A stretch of 64,000 nucleotides of DNA from Desulfonatronum thiosulfatophilum (lineage in GTDB: Bacteria; Desulfobacterota; Desulfovibrionia; Desulfovibrionales; Desulfonatronaceae), in NCBI RefSeq assembly GCF_900104215.1, contig NZ_FMXO01000013.1, positions 62,001-126,000 of the forward strand, in the 5' to 3' direction. A program made the translations under genes and the position numbers. Positions within the stretch are counted from its first letter, which is position 1. Each line of letters opens with the position of its first letter. Below the pieces are notes generated by a model that saw only the letters and a program-made list of their open reading frames with translations, searched no databases and was not told the DNA's origin. This document shows positions 46,583 to 55,256 of the stretch, one piece after another.

Positions 46583-46892
46583 ATTTGTCTCCCAAAAACC
46601 ACGACAACCTGTATTCTGGTCGCGCAAGGCCCTTCAGGACGCCGACAGCTCGGGGTCGTCCGAAAGGCACGACCAAATGCAGTATCAATGGGTCTTGGCG
46701 CGATGTCGTGTTGGAATGGTTGGTTCGAATGATGCCGAAGTAATACTTTACCACCTGAAACCCGGTTTGCCTTGCAAATACATATTTGACGACAAAGATA
46801 TCCGGGGATAAACCGCTCAATGCAAAGCGCAGTCCGCGAGGAACCAATATGGGTTCCGTGATGCAACAACACCCCGCAGAAGCGCCTTACTC
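46583..46892. other. 310-base gap between SurA-like gene and rodZ
   Basis: No gene is visible. One small inverted repeat, GGAACC/GGTTCC around 6 bases (46840-46857), is the only structure noticed. The gap suggests rodZ has its own promoter, although no clear -10/-35 pair was found. Confidence 0.4.
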
Positions 46893-47840
46893 CTAGAGGC
46901 GAATGTCAATCAAGGCTCGATTTCGCAGTCCCGCCATGTAATTTTCATAACGTTCTTCCAGCCGCGGTTCCATCAGGATCTCCCGAATCTGATCCTCGAC
47001 AGCGGCCAGAGGCTTTATCTCTCCAGGCTCTTCATCCATCAGCTTGAGGATGGCTGCGCGATCTTGAATGCGTATGATGGAAGAGATCTCGCCTTTCCGG
47101 AGCGGTTGCAGGGCACTGCGCCAGTCCGCCGCCAGATCACGCCATGCCAGCAGGCCCATGTCGCCGCCCTGTTCCGCTCCCGGCCCTCGGGAATATTCCC
47201 GTGCCGCATCGGAAAACGTGATCGTACCGGCATTGAGTCTTGCCTGCACCTCTTCAGCCTCGGCGTGGGAAGCAAACAGAATCAGGCCCAGACGGACCTG
47301 CCGCTGCTGGGCAAAGTCATCCTTGTTGTTTTCGTAGTAGGCGCGAATCTCGTCCGAGGTGACAACCACCTTGCGCCGAATCATGAAACCCAGCAGACGA
47401 TGCCGGAGCATTTCCTCGCGCAATCGACGTTCATACTGGTCCTTGGTCAATCCCTGGAGGGTCAGATATTCCAGGAACTGGCTTTCGCTCGCCCCCAACT
47501 GTTCGCGAATCTGACGGATCTGGGTCTGCACCTCCAGGTCCGTGACCTGCATCTCCAGACGCTCCGCTTCCTGCCGCATCAGCACTTCCTCGACCATCCT
47601 GTCCAGCAACTGCCGCTTGCCGTCCAGCAAAGCACGTCTTTCCTCGTCCTGAAGTTCGCGTCCCTGAAACTGCTCCACCACCGGACGAAATCGCTGATTC
47701 AGTTCAAAAAGCGTAATGACCTCACCATTGACCACCGCCACGATCCTGTCCACCACATTCCCGGCCAGAACCGGAGAGACGCAGAAAACAAATCCGATAA
47801 TCGTCATCAAAGCCAATCTGCATATTGAAAAATGTCGCAT
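46893..47840 (-). CDS. SurA-like periplasmic chaperone with PpiC-type prolyl isomerase domain
   Basis: This 315-residue exported protein has a signal peptide ending near VLA at residue 26. A SurA N-terminal domain follows (VVDRIVAVVNGEVITLFELNQR, a hallmark start), then a single parvulin domain (about 175-270: RQVRLGLILFASHAEAEEVQARL, FSDAAREYSRGPGAEQGGDMG, ALQPLRKGEISSII). E. coli SurA has two parvulin domains, so this is a one-domain form. It would help outer-membrane proteins fold. It follows a lipoprotein of related architecture. Confidence 0.9.
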   Translation of the reverse strand: MRHFSICRLALMTIIGFVFCVSPVLAGNVVDRIVAVVNGEVITLFELNQRFRPVVEQFQGRELQDEERRALLDGKRQLLDRMVEEVLMRQEAERLEMQVTDLEVQTQIRQIREQLGASESQFLEYLTLQGLTKDQYERRLREEMLRHRLLGFMIRRKVVVTSDEIRAYYENNKDDFAQQRQVRLGLILFASHAEAEEVQARLNAGTITFSDAAREYSRGPGAEQGGDMGLLAWRDLAADWRSALQPLRKGEISSIIRIQDRAAILKLMDEEPGEIKPLAAVEDQIREILMEPRLEERYENYMAGLRNRALIDIRL

Positions 47841-47953
47841 ATGATCCCATGAAAGTTTTAGAGATTTTAACAGCTCTTCGCCAGGCAGTGTCCTGCAGAA
47901 CGTGCCGCTTAATGCCGCTCAATCCAACCACCTGACTCCGTGGTAAAAAAGCC

Positions 47954-48904
47954 CTATCCGGCAGTTTCTTCAAGAAGCTGCTGGTTGATTACGATATTTG
48001 CGGATGCGAGGGCATCAGCAAGCCACGCGTCGAAAGCCTGTTCCATTTTTCGTTCCACCAGTATCCGCTCCACCAAAGGGTAGGCCTGCGCGGGATCAAT
48101 GATCCGCCCCTGGGTTCTCTCCAGAAGCACCAGGGCATAATGCCCCTCAGGTTCCCGCATCAGAATGCTCGTGGCCTGCTTCGGCTCCAGTTCGACGAGC
48201 AGAGCCTGCCAGTCCGTGGAAAGATTGTCTTCGCGCAGGTTATAAGTGTACACGCCGACCCTGTCGAATCGTTTCCCCAGAATGACAGGATCAGGTTCAC
48301 TCGCGGACATTTCCAAAACCCTTTCCACGAGATCCCGATCCCGGCCATGGATAAAGAGAAACTCGACCCTGGGGTGAAGATAGAAGTCTCCAATATTGTT
48401 TCTGTAATAGGAGTCGACTTCCTGATAATCGATGGAAATGGATGGCCGCAGGACCTTTTGCAGTAGTTTCTCCTGACTCAGAGTGGCTTTGAGCTGCTCA
48501 CGCCATCTGTCCAGATGAACATACTCCTCCACCAGTGTCTGCTCGAAGGCCCCTTCGGGGTAATCGGCCCGTACTTGCGCCTCCGAGGCGCCCAGTTCAT
48601 TCTCGCTGACGGCCAGGCCGCGTTCTTCCAAAAACTGAGCCACAAGATACTGCACCACGATTTCCGACAGCACCGCCCCATACTCCTGGCGTAAACGACC
48701 CAGAGAGGAGGAATGCTGCGTGGTCCTTGCGAGATATTTCAAATCATGGACGGCTTCAAGCTGCGCCAGATAAACCGGCTGCCCGTTGATTCGAGCTACG
48801 ACCCCGTCTTCCACCATAGGGGAAGAACACCCTGATCCGGCCAATACAACGGCCAGGGCAAGAAGAAAAGGGATTGAAAATGGGGTGATGCGCATGAAAC
48901 TCAT
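47954..48904 (-). CDS. Lipoprotein with SurA_N/PpiC-type chaperone architecture
   Basis: This 316-residue protein has an N-terminal lipobox (VLAGSGC) and then VARINGQPVYLAQLEAVHD, the SurA_N-type start. A helical chaperone body follows, with a weak parvulin-like region (RVEFLFIHGRDRDLVERVL, EPEGHYALVLLERTQG). The isomerase catalytic residues are not evident, so it may be a pure chaperone. The start at 48904 overlaps the mfd stop (ATGA); the ATG at 48895 is an alternative. It forms an mfd - lipoprotein - SurA-like run. Confidence 0.85.
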   Translation of the reverse strand: MSFMRITPFSIPFLLALAVVLAGSGCSSPMVEDGVVARINGQPVYLAQLEAVHDLKYLARTTQHSSSLGRLRQEYGAVLSEIVVQYLVAQFLEERGLAVSENELGASEAQVRADYPEGAFEQTLVEEYVHLDRWREQLKATLSQEKLLQKVLRPSISIDYQEVDSYYRNNIGDFYLHPRVEFLFIHGRDRDLVERVLEMSASEPDPVILGKRFDRVGVYTYNLREDNLSTDWQALLVELEPKQATSILMREPEGHYALVLLERTQGRIIDPAQAYPLVERILVERKMEQAFDAWLADALASANIVINQQLLEETAG

Positions 48905-51900
48905 GAAGGCAAAGAGTGCGGTGACATCGCCAGATGGGAAAATTCGACAACAGCTTGACGCAAATGGGTACAATTAGCCGCCTTGTCGGCAAAGCGCAAC
49001 TCCACTCGATTCGGGGGCAGGAATCGAACGCGGTCCTGGCGTTGCATCACCCAGGGCACGATGGACTGAAGAACATTCTGATCCGCGGAGTCGGACCAGG
49101 CTACGACCACTCTGCCCGGCGTCAGATCCGCCCTTGCCGCTTTGAGCGCCGACAAAAGCCGCTTCAGCTTGACCACTTCCACAAACGTCTCCAACTCCTC
49201 GGGAAAATTACCGAACCGGTCCCTGATTTCGCTTTCCACTTCCTGCGCCGCTTCATCCGTGGCCGCAGAGGACAAGGCCTTGTAGAAGTGCAGCCGATCC
49301 CGGGATTCAGGAATGTAATTCTCGGGAATATGGGCCGGAAACGAAACATTCATTTCCGTTTGCCGGTCGTCCCGAGGCGCCTCGCCCTTGAGACGGCTGA
49401 CTTCGTTCTCCAACATTTCCAGGAACAGTTCCAGGCCGACCTTGGATATGGTTCCGGACTGGGATTCCCCGAGAATATTACCAGCGCCGCGCAGCCGCAG
49501 GTCTTCCATGGCCACGAAGAAACCGGCACCCAGATAGTCCATGTCCAGAATGACCTGCAAACGCTTGCGGGTGGATTCCGGCAACGCATCCAGCTTGTTG
49601 ACCACGAAATAGGCGTAGGCCTGGCGCTCGCTGCGTCCCACCCGGCCCCGCAACTGATAGAGCTGGCCCAGACCGAACATCTGGGCCTGATCCACAATCA
49701 GCGTATTCGCCCTGGGAAAATCAAGGCCGGACTCGATGATCGCCGTGCAGACCAGGATATCCAGTTCACCGTGCCAGAACTGATGCATGCATTTCTCAAG
49801 CGCAGTAGGGGTCATCTGACCGTGGGCCCGTCCGATCCTGGCTTCCGGAGCCAGGGAACGGACGTACTCTTCAACCTGATCCAGGCCCTGCACCCGGTTG
49901 TGCACCCAGAAGACCTGTCCGCCCCGCTCCAGTTCCTGCGCCAGGGCCTGCCGGAGCATGTCCGCGTTACGCTCCAGCAGGTAAGTCTGCACCGGCTTGC
50001 GGTCCACAGGTGGAGTTTCAATGACGCTCAGGGAGCGGATCCCGGATAGGGAAAGCTGCAAGGTCCGGGGGATGGGCGTGGCCGTGAGCGTCAAAACATC
50101 GACGTTCTTGCGCAGTTTTTTCAATTTCTCCTTGTGCTTAACCCCGAATCGCTGTTCCTCGTCCAGGATCAACAAGCCCAGGTTCGGCAGGTTCACGTCG
50201 TCGGAAATCAGGCGATGCGTCCCAATCAGGATGTCCACCCGGCCGCGGGCCGCGGCTTCCAGAACCTGTTTCTGGCGGGGCTTGGGCACAAAACGGCTGA
50301 GCATGGCCACCTGCACGGGAAAGTGTTCCATGCGCATCCGGAAATTCTGGTAGTGCTGTTCCGCCAGGACCGTGGTCGGGCAGAGCAGGGCCACCTGCTT
50401 GCCGTCCATGACCGCACGGAATGCGGACCGCATGGCCACTTCGGTCTTGCCGAAGCCCACATCCCCGCAAACCAGGCGATCCATGGGCTGGGGCAGATCC
50501 ATGTCCGTGAACACGTCGTCAATGGCCCTGGACTGGTCCGGCGTTTCCTCGAACCCGAAGGAAGCTTCAAAGTCCCGGTACATCTCGTTCATGGGGCTGT
50601 AGGCATAGCCCTTGGCAATGCGCCGGTAGGCATAGATTTCCACGAGGTCCTGGGCAATCTTTTCAATGGCCTTGCGCGCCCGCTCCTTGGTCTTGGTCCA
50701 CTGCCCGCCGCCCAGCCGGTCCAGAACCGGAGAATTTCCTTCCGGACCTTTATAGCGCTGCACGAGGTTCAAGCGGTCCACTGGCAGGTACAGCTTGTCT
50801 TCCCCAGCATACTCCACCAGCAGGTAGTCATTGGCCGCGTCGCCAATCCGCACCCGGTGCAGCCCGCCGAACCGTCCCAGGCCGTAATCCCGGTGCACCA
50901 ACAGATCGCCCGTGGTCAACTCGTCAAAGGAATCCAGCCCGGCGAATCCCTTCTTGCGCAACTGCCTGGCCGGACCTTTTTTCTCATCCGGCTGCAACAC
51001 GTCCTCGGCCAGGATCAACATGCCGTTCCACTCCAGGTCCATGCCGGTCCGCAACGGAGAGCGTATCAGCGAGATCTCTTTGCCGTCCGTGGAGAATTCC
51101 TGGTTGAAGGCAATACCTTCCTCATCCAGCCGCTTGCCGAAACGGGCTCGGGAATGGTCGGAATGAAAGGAGATGAGCACCTGGGGCCGCTCCTCCCGCC
51201 ATGTGCGCAGGGACTGCATCAGGGTGCTCCAGGGCCGCTGGCGGGCGTCGGGTCTCCAGAACAGGTCCTGGAATGAGGCGTGATTTTTTTCCGGGAGGTC
51301 GACACCTTGTTTATCCACGCCGATCAGCAGATCCTCAAAGATGATCTGCCGCCGGTTGTGCCAGGCCAGCCTGGCCGAGGAAGCCGGTTGGATCAGGCTG
51401 GACCGCAGCCAGCGACTGTCCGCCTCGCAATTGTTCTGCCGAGCCACGTCTTCGAGATGGGTCTGCCAGGCCCATTCCCCTTCCTCCAGCCGCGGCCGCA
51501 GCTGGGATGATCCGCACAGTAAAAAAACCGTATTCTCGGGCACCCACTGATTCAGCGTCGAATATTTGTCATAGTAGATTCCCGGCGCCAAAAATCCGTC
51601 GCCCCGCTCCAGAGCCTGTTGCAACCCGGCATGACCGCGACTGGTCACTTCCCCGGTGGCGTCGAGACGCTGCCAGCAGGCATGGGCCTTGTCCCGGATC
51701 TGGTCCGCCAGCAAAGCCGGAGCGACCGGCAGGATGATTGCATCGGGGATGTCGCGAATGGAACGCTGCCGAAGCGGTTCGAACAGGCGCATGCTTTCCA
51801 GGTTTTCCCCGAAAAATTCCATCCGCAGCGGCGCGTCGTACCCCGGAGGAAATACATCCAGAATGTCTCCGCGTCGGGCCATTTCACCGACATCCGCAAC

Positions 51901-52386
51901 CATGGACGACCGGCGATAGCCCCAGGTCACGAGCTGCTCCAGGATGACGTCCGGAGAAAGTTCCTCCCCCTGGCTCAGGTGCAGAAAGGAATTTTCAACA
52001 ACATCCCTGGGAGGCCATTTTGGCAAGAAGTTTTCCACGCCGGTTATCAGGCCAAACGGTCGGGACGCATTATGGAGAGCGAACAGGGCCAACCACCGCT
52101 GGCTCCAGGCTTCCGCGTCGGCTTGCAAGGGATCTTCCGGCGGATAGGCCGGCAACGAAAACCAGCGCCGCTTCCAGAACAATTCCTCCTCGTCCCGTGA
52201 GAACAAGCGCACCAGGGCCTGCATGTCCGGCATATGCCTGGAATCCGGCAAGACAAGCACCACGTTGATCCCCCGGTTCAGCAAGGCCTCGGCCAGGTAA
52301 GCCTGGGTCGCCGGACCGCTTTTATGGACGTACAGGGCCTCCTGGCGACCTCGCAAAAAATCTTGAATATCTTTGGTCAAATACAC
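48901..52386 (-). CDS. mfd: Transcription-repair coupling factor Mfd
   Basis: Mfd removes stalled RNA polymerase and recruits UvrA. The 1161-residue protein has the UvrB-like N-terminal module, a RNA-polymerase-interacting domain (about residues 480-560, LVHRDYGLGRFGG), and a RecG-like translocase with GDVGFGKTEVAMR (Walker A), LDEEQRFGVKHKEKLK (Walker B) and TATPIPRTLQLSLSG. A C-terminal autoinhibitory TRCF domain is present. The start is GTG with AAGGAA about 9 bases upstream. Length and motif order are normal. Confidence 0.97.
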   Translation of the reverse strand: MYLTKDIQDFLRGRQEALYVHKSGPATQAYLAEALLNRGINVVLVLPDSRHMPDMQALVRLFSRDEEELFWKRRWFSLPAYPPEDPLQADAEAWSQRWLALFALHNASRPFGLITGVENFLPKWPPRDVVENSFLHLSQGEELSPDVILEQLVTWGYRRSSMVADVGEMARRGDILDVFPPGYDAPLRMEFFGENLESMRLFEPLRQRSIRDIPDAIILPVAPALLADQIRDKAHACWQRLDATGEVTSRGHAGLQQALERGDGFLAPGIYYDKYSTLNQWVPENTVFLLCGSSQLRPRLEEGEWAWQTHLEDVARQNNCEADSRWLRSSLIQPASSARLAWHNRRQIIFEDLLIGVDKQGVDLPEKNHASFQDLFWRPDARQRPWSTLMQSLRTWREERPQVLISFHSDHSRARFGKRLDEEGIAFNQEFSTDGKEISLIRSPLRTGMDLEWNGMLILAEDVLQPDEKKGPARQLRKKGFAGLDSFDELTTGDLLVHRDYGLGRFGGLHRVRIGDAANDYLLVEYAGEDKLYLPVDRLNLVQRYKGPEGNSPVLDRLGGGQWTKTKERARKAIEKIAQDLVEIYAYRRIAKGYAYSPMNEMYRDFEASFGFEETPDQSRAIDDVFTDMDLPQPMDRLVCGDVGFGKTEVAMRSAFRAVMDGKQVALLCPTTVLAEQHYQNFRMRMEHFPVQVAMLSRFVPKPRQKQVLEAAARGRVDILIGTHRLISDDVNLPNLGLLILDEEQRFGVKHKEKLKKLRKNVDVLTLTATPIPRTLQLSLSGIRSLSVIETPPVDRKPVQTYLLERNADMLRQALAQELERGGQVFWVHNRVQGLDQVEEYVRSLAPEARIGRAHGQMTPTALEKCMHQFWHGELDILVCTAIIESGLDFPRANTLIVDQAQMFGLGQLYQLRGRVGRSERQAYAYFVVNKLDALPESTRKRLQVILDMDYLGAGFFVAMEDLRLRGAGNILGESQSGTISKVGLELFLEMLENEVSRLKGEAPRDDRQTEMNVSFPAHIPENYIPESRDRLHFYKALSSAATDEAAQEVESEIRDRFGNFPEELETFVEVVKLKRLLSALKAARADLTPGRVVVAWSDSADQNVLQSIVPWVMQRQDRVRFLPPNRVELRFADKAANCTHLRQAVVEFSHLAMSPHSLPS

Positions 52387-52789
52387 GAAAAAATTTCCTT
52401 ACACGATAAAGATGCGAAGAGACTGCCGCACCATTTGGCTCCATTAGAAGTCAGCCATGCGCCGAAATAAGTTGCAAAAATCCTGCAGATCATTAAAACA
52501 GGCTCGGAAGCGCATGAAGTGCCCTTGAAACGTGGTTGAAACATTTCACCCCGGGCACTCATCCTGTTTTCATCCCTGCTCGACACATGCGGTTCATGAC
52601 CGGCGGGTTCGCCTTGTTCCCGCCTCATGTTCAGCAAACGTCCCTTGTACGCACGGCCGTGGCTGGATGACGGCTAACCCGATCAAGGCACGCCAGCTCA
52701 GCGTTACGAGCAGCGACCTTTCCCGAAAACAACCCGAACAGCTGACCCAAAGAACTGAACCAGCCGACCAAACGGAGGATATCTGACGA
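52387..52789. other. Gap between mfd and the 78-residue small gene
   Basis: About 400 bases lie between divergent mfd (minus) and the small plus-strand gene. Promoters for both should be here. A 39-codon open frame (52667-52786) ends 3 bases before the next ATG and could encode a leader-type peptide, but its product has no recognisable features. Confidence 0.35.
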
Positions 52790-53026
52790 ATGGCCTATCA
52801 CTTCGAACACTCCGCACCGATTTCCATGGATGAACATGTGAAGATTCTTGGGGACGATGAATTGTTGGATTTTTGGGAAGAGAGTCAATACCTGGACGGC
52901 TTTCTCCAGGAAAACGAGATCCAGATTACCCAGACCATGGGAAACTGCGAGCGGTTGATTCTTCAGGAGCTGCAGCTGCGCTTTTGCCAGCGAGAACAAC
53001 CCCAGCGCGTAAACGCTGTGCGCTGA
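52790..53026 (+). CDS. Small acidic protein of unknown function (78 residues)
   Basis: I do not recognise a named family. The product MAYHFEHSAPISMDEHVKIL is followed by an acidic, amphipathic helix (DDELLDFWEESQYLDGFLQ). There is no signal peptide or membrane helix. GGAGG lies about 12 bases before the ATG, a long but usable spacing. A strong terminator follows at 53070, consistent with a stand-alone transcription unit. The combination of good composition, ribosome site and dedicated terminator argues that it is real. Confidence 0.65.
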   Translation: MAYHFEHSAPISMDEHVKILGDDELLDFWEESQYLDGFLQENEIQITQTMGNCERLILQELQLRFCQREQPQRVNAVR

Positions 53027-53069
53027 TTCATCGATACTCTTCGCATCAACGAGAGTCATAACCTTCAAA

Positions 53070-53114
53070 AACCCTTCGCGCAAATTCCTTGAGAGTTTGC
53101 GCGAAGGGTTTTTC
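53070..53114. terminator. Strong terminator after the 78-residue gene
   Basis: AACCCTTCGCGCAAA pairs perfectly (15 bp) with TTTGCGCGAAGGGTT around an 11-base loop, followed by a T-run and preceded by an A-run. It can serve both the small gene and convergent ugd. Confidence 0.92.
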
Positions 53115-53216
53115 AATATTTTTCCCCGGTGCAAGTGCGGCACGTCTTGCCATAATACCGCTAAAAGACACGGAAGATCTGTTTGATCAGGTTTTGGTGC
53201 ACGCCTGCTTTCAACT

Positions 53217-54566
53217 TCAACCGACCTGCGAGGCATTGGCTACGCGGCCGATGCAGTGATACTCCAGTTCGTATCTGCGCAGGAACTCGGCTCCATACAG
53301 ATTGCGGCCATCGAAGATGACGGGTTGCTTCAGGGTTTTCTTGATCCGTCCAAAATCCGGGTTCCGGAACTGATTCCATTCCGTAGCCACGGCCAGGACA
53401 TCCGCCCCCTCCAGCACATCATACTGCGCCGGATGAATGCTGACCAGCGAGTTTTCGGTCAAGGCTTCCTTGGCCTTGTCTCCGGCAGCCGGATCAAATG
53501 CCTGGACCCGCATTCCCGCGGCGGTCAACTCGGCGATGAGTTCCAGGGCCGGAGCCTCTCGGATGTCGTCGGTGTTCGGCTTGAATGCGATTCCCCACAG
53601 AGCGAGGGTCTTGCCCTCAATACCGCCGCGATCCGCGAAATAGGCCGTGATCTTGTCCACCAGCAGGCGCTTCTGGCGCATGTTCAAGCCGTCCACGGCC
53701 TTCAGCACGCTGGGCTCGTACCCGTTGGACACTGCCGTGTCGATCAGGGCGCGGACATCCTTCGGAAAGCAGGAGCCGCCGTACCCGAGGCCGGGATAGA
53801 TGAAATGGCGACCGATGCGCTGATCCGAACCGATGCCCTGGCGCACGTCGTTCACATCCGCGCCCACCCGTTCGCAGATGTTGGCGATTTCGTTGATGAA
53901 GGAAATCTTCGTGGCCAGCATGCAGTTGGCGGCATACTTGGTCATCTCCGAACTGCGCACGCCCATGACGATCATTTTGTCCCGGCTGCGGGCAAAGGGC
54001 GCGTACAACGCCTTGAGCAGTTCGGCCACGCGCACGTTGTCGGTGCCAACCACCACCCGGTCCGGCTTCATGAAATCGTTGATCGCGTCGCCCTCTTTCA
54101 GGAATTCCGGATTGGAAACCACGTCGAACTCGATGTTTACGCCCCGGGCCTCCTGCTCTTCCAGGATCAATGCCCGGACCTTGTCCGCCGTGCCCACCGG
54201 AACCGTGGACTTGTTCACCACGACTTTGTAATCCGTCATGTTTTTGCCAACATCCCGAGCCACCTGGTGCACGTAACATAAATCGCAGCTTCCGTCAGGC
54301 TTGGATGGAGTCCCGACGCAGATCATCACGAAAAGGGACGACTCCAGCCCCTCGTTCAGATCCGTGGTGAATCGCAGCCGCCCCTGCTCCGCGTTGCGCT
54401 GCACGATTTCCTCCAGACCCGGCTCGAAAATGTGAATGCTGCCCCGGTTCAAGGCCTCGACGATCTCTTGATTGACATCCACACAGACGACGTTGTTGCC
54501 CATTTCAGCAAAACAGGCCGCGGTCACCAAGCCCACATATCCTGTCCCTACAATGCACAAATTCAT
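53217..54566 (-). CDS. ugd: UDP-glucose 6-dehydrogenase
   Basis: Ugd oxidises UDP-glucose to UDP-glucuronate for surface polysaccharides. The 449-residue protein has the NAD-binding GTGYVGLVTAACFAEMG, the motif NKSTVPVGTADKV, NPEFLKEGDAI, and the catalytic cysteine in GYGGSCFPKD. The C-terminal domain has LWGIAFKPNTDDIREAPA. AGGAG lies 12 bases before the start. It is monocistronic on the minus strand, about 4 kb from the glycosyltransferase cluster that may use its product. Confidence 0.97.
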   Translation of the reverse strand: MNLCIVGTGYVGLVTAACFAEMGNNVVCVDVNQEIVEALNRGSIHIFEPGLEEIVQRNAEQGRLRFTTDLNEGLESSLFVMICVGTPSKPDGSCDLCYVHQVARDVGKNMTDYKVVVNKSTVPVGTADKVRALILEEQEARGVNIEFDVVSNPEFLKEGDAINDFMKPDRVVVGTDNVRVAELLKALYAPFARSRDKMIVMGVRSSEMTKYAANCMLATKISFINEIANICERVGADVNDVRQGIGSDQRIGRHFIYPGLGYGGSCFPKDVRALIDTAVSNGYEPSVLKAVDGLNMRQKRLLVDKITAYFADRGGIEGKTLALWGIAFKPNTDDIREAPALELIAELTAAGMRVQAFDPAAGDKAKEALTENSLVSIHPAQYDVLEGADVLAVATEWNQFRNPDFGRIKKTLKQPVIFDGRNLYGAEFLRRYELEYHCIGRVANASQVG

Positions 54567-54683
54567 GATACCACTCTCTCCTTGAAAGGTTCACGCCACG
54601 ATCCGCGACAAGATGCTGAAATCCACTCATTGCAGCAGGCATTTTAAAAACGGTTAAACCGGCAGGAACTTGCTCTTGGATGG

Positions 54684-54705
54684 TAAACCGCCCGCTCCGC
54701 TCAAG
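54684..54705 (+). repeat. Relic left end of the structured inverted-repeat family
   Basis: AACCGCCCGCTCCGCTCAAGG matches the 5' terminal repeat of the elements at 27.8, 56.2 and 57.9 kb; the interior and right end are absent. Confidence 0.5.
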
Positions 54706-55000
54706 GCTCCATCAGCCTGCTGATGCGTGTCTTCTTACCCCTCCCCAACTTCGGACACAACCCCCGCGTGTGACGCAAACCTGGATTTTCACATGAATAA
54801 ACCCAGGAGATCAATTCCTCAAAATGATGAGCCGGGAATCAGCTTACCCTCGTAATGAGCATGCATAAATTGATTGATCAAAATACAGCGCAACCATACT
54901 TGATAAGCACCAAGGTCGATGGTAGCCAGGAAGGCATGTTTGAATGAAACAATCCGGAGCCGGGGAAGGAAGCGAACCTGTTCTCTTTCTTTTAAACCGG

Positions 55001-55221
55001 GTAACTATTCAGCATATTTTGAAGTACACAGGGTTGGTCCGGCTTGCCTTGATTTTGCGGTCTCGCATGTTTGACTGCCAGGATTCGTTCATCGAACCAT
55101 TGCCAAGCACTTGAAGCTCCAAATGTTGTTTATTCACGCAATGGTTTGATGTTACGAAGCCGGCGAAGGAGTCTGCGAGGCCGCAAAATCAAGGCAAGCA
55201 GGGCCTCAGCTGAGTAGTTAC
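55001..55221. mobile_element. Miniature fold-back element with IS66-like ends and near-perfect 8 bp target duplication
   Basis: The ends are GTAACTATTCAGC (55001-55013) and its inverse GCTGAGTAGTTAC (55209-55221), one mismatch. Inside, 26 bases at 55042-55067 pair with 55174-55199 (one mismatch), and ATCGAACCATTGC (55091-55103) pairs with GCAATGGTTTGAT (55138-55150). The flanks are TAAACCGG (54993-55000) and GAAACCGG (55222-55229), a 7-of-8 direct repeat. IS66-family insertion sequences are known to begin with GTAA and to duplicate 8 bases. It has no coding capacity, so it would need a transposase supplied from elsewhere. Confidence 0.82.
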
Positions 55222-55256
55222 GAAACCGGAGCATATTTCACTGGAGACCTAAGCCT

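Larger units (their letters stand above)
54567..55256. other. 690-base gene-free region with repeat elements
   Basis: Between divergent ugd and the hydroxyacid dehydrogenase there is no gene. It holds a relic left end of the structured repeat family (54684-54705) and an intact 221-base fold-back element (55001-55221), listed separately. Promoters for both neighbours must lie here too. The segment 54710-54990 shows nothing I can name. Confidence 0.6.

Noticed and set aside
55001-55221. Complete insertion sequence
   Set aside because: Only 221 bases with no transposase frame; described as a miniature element instead.
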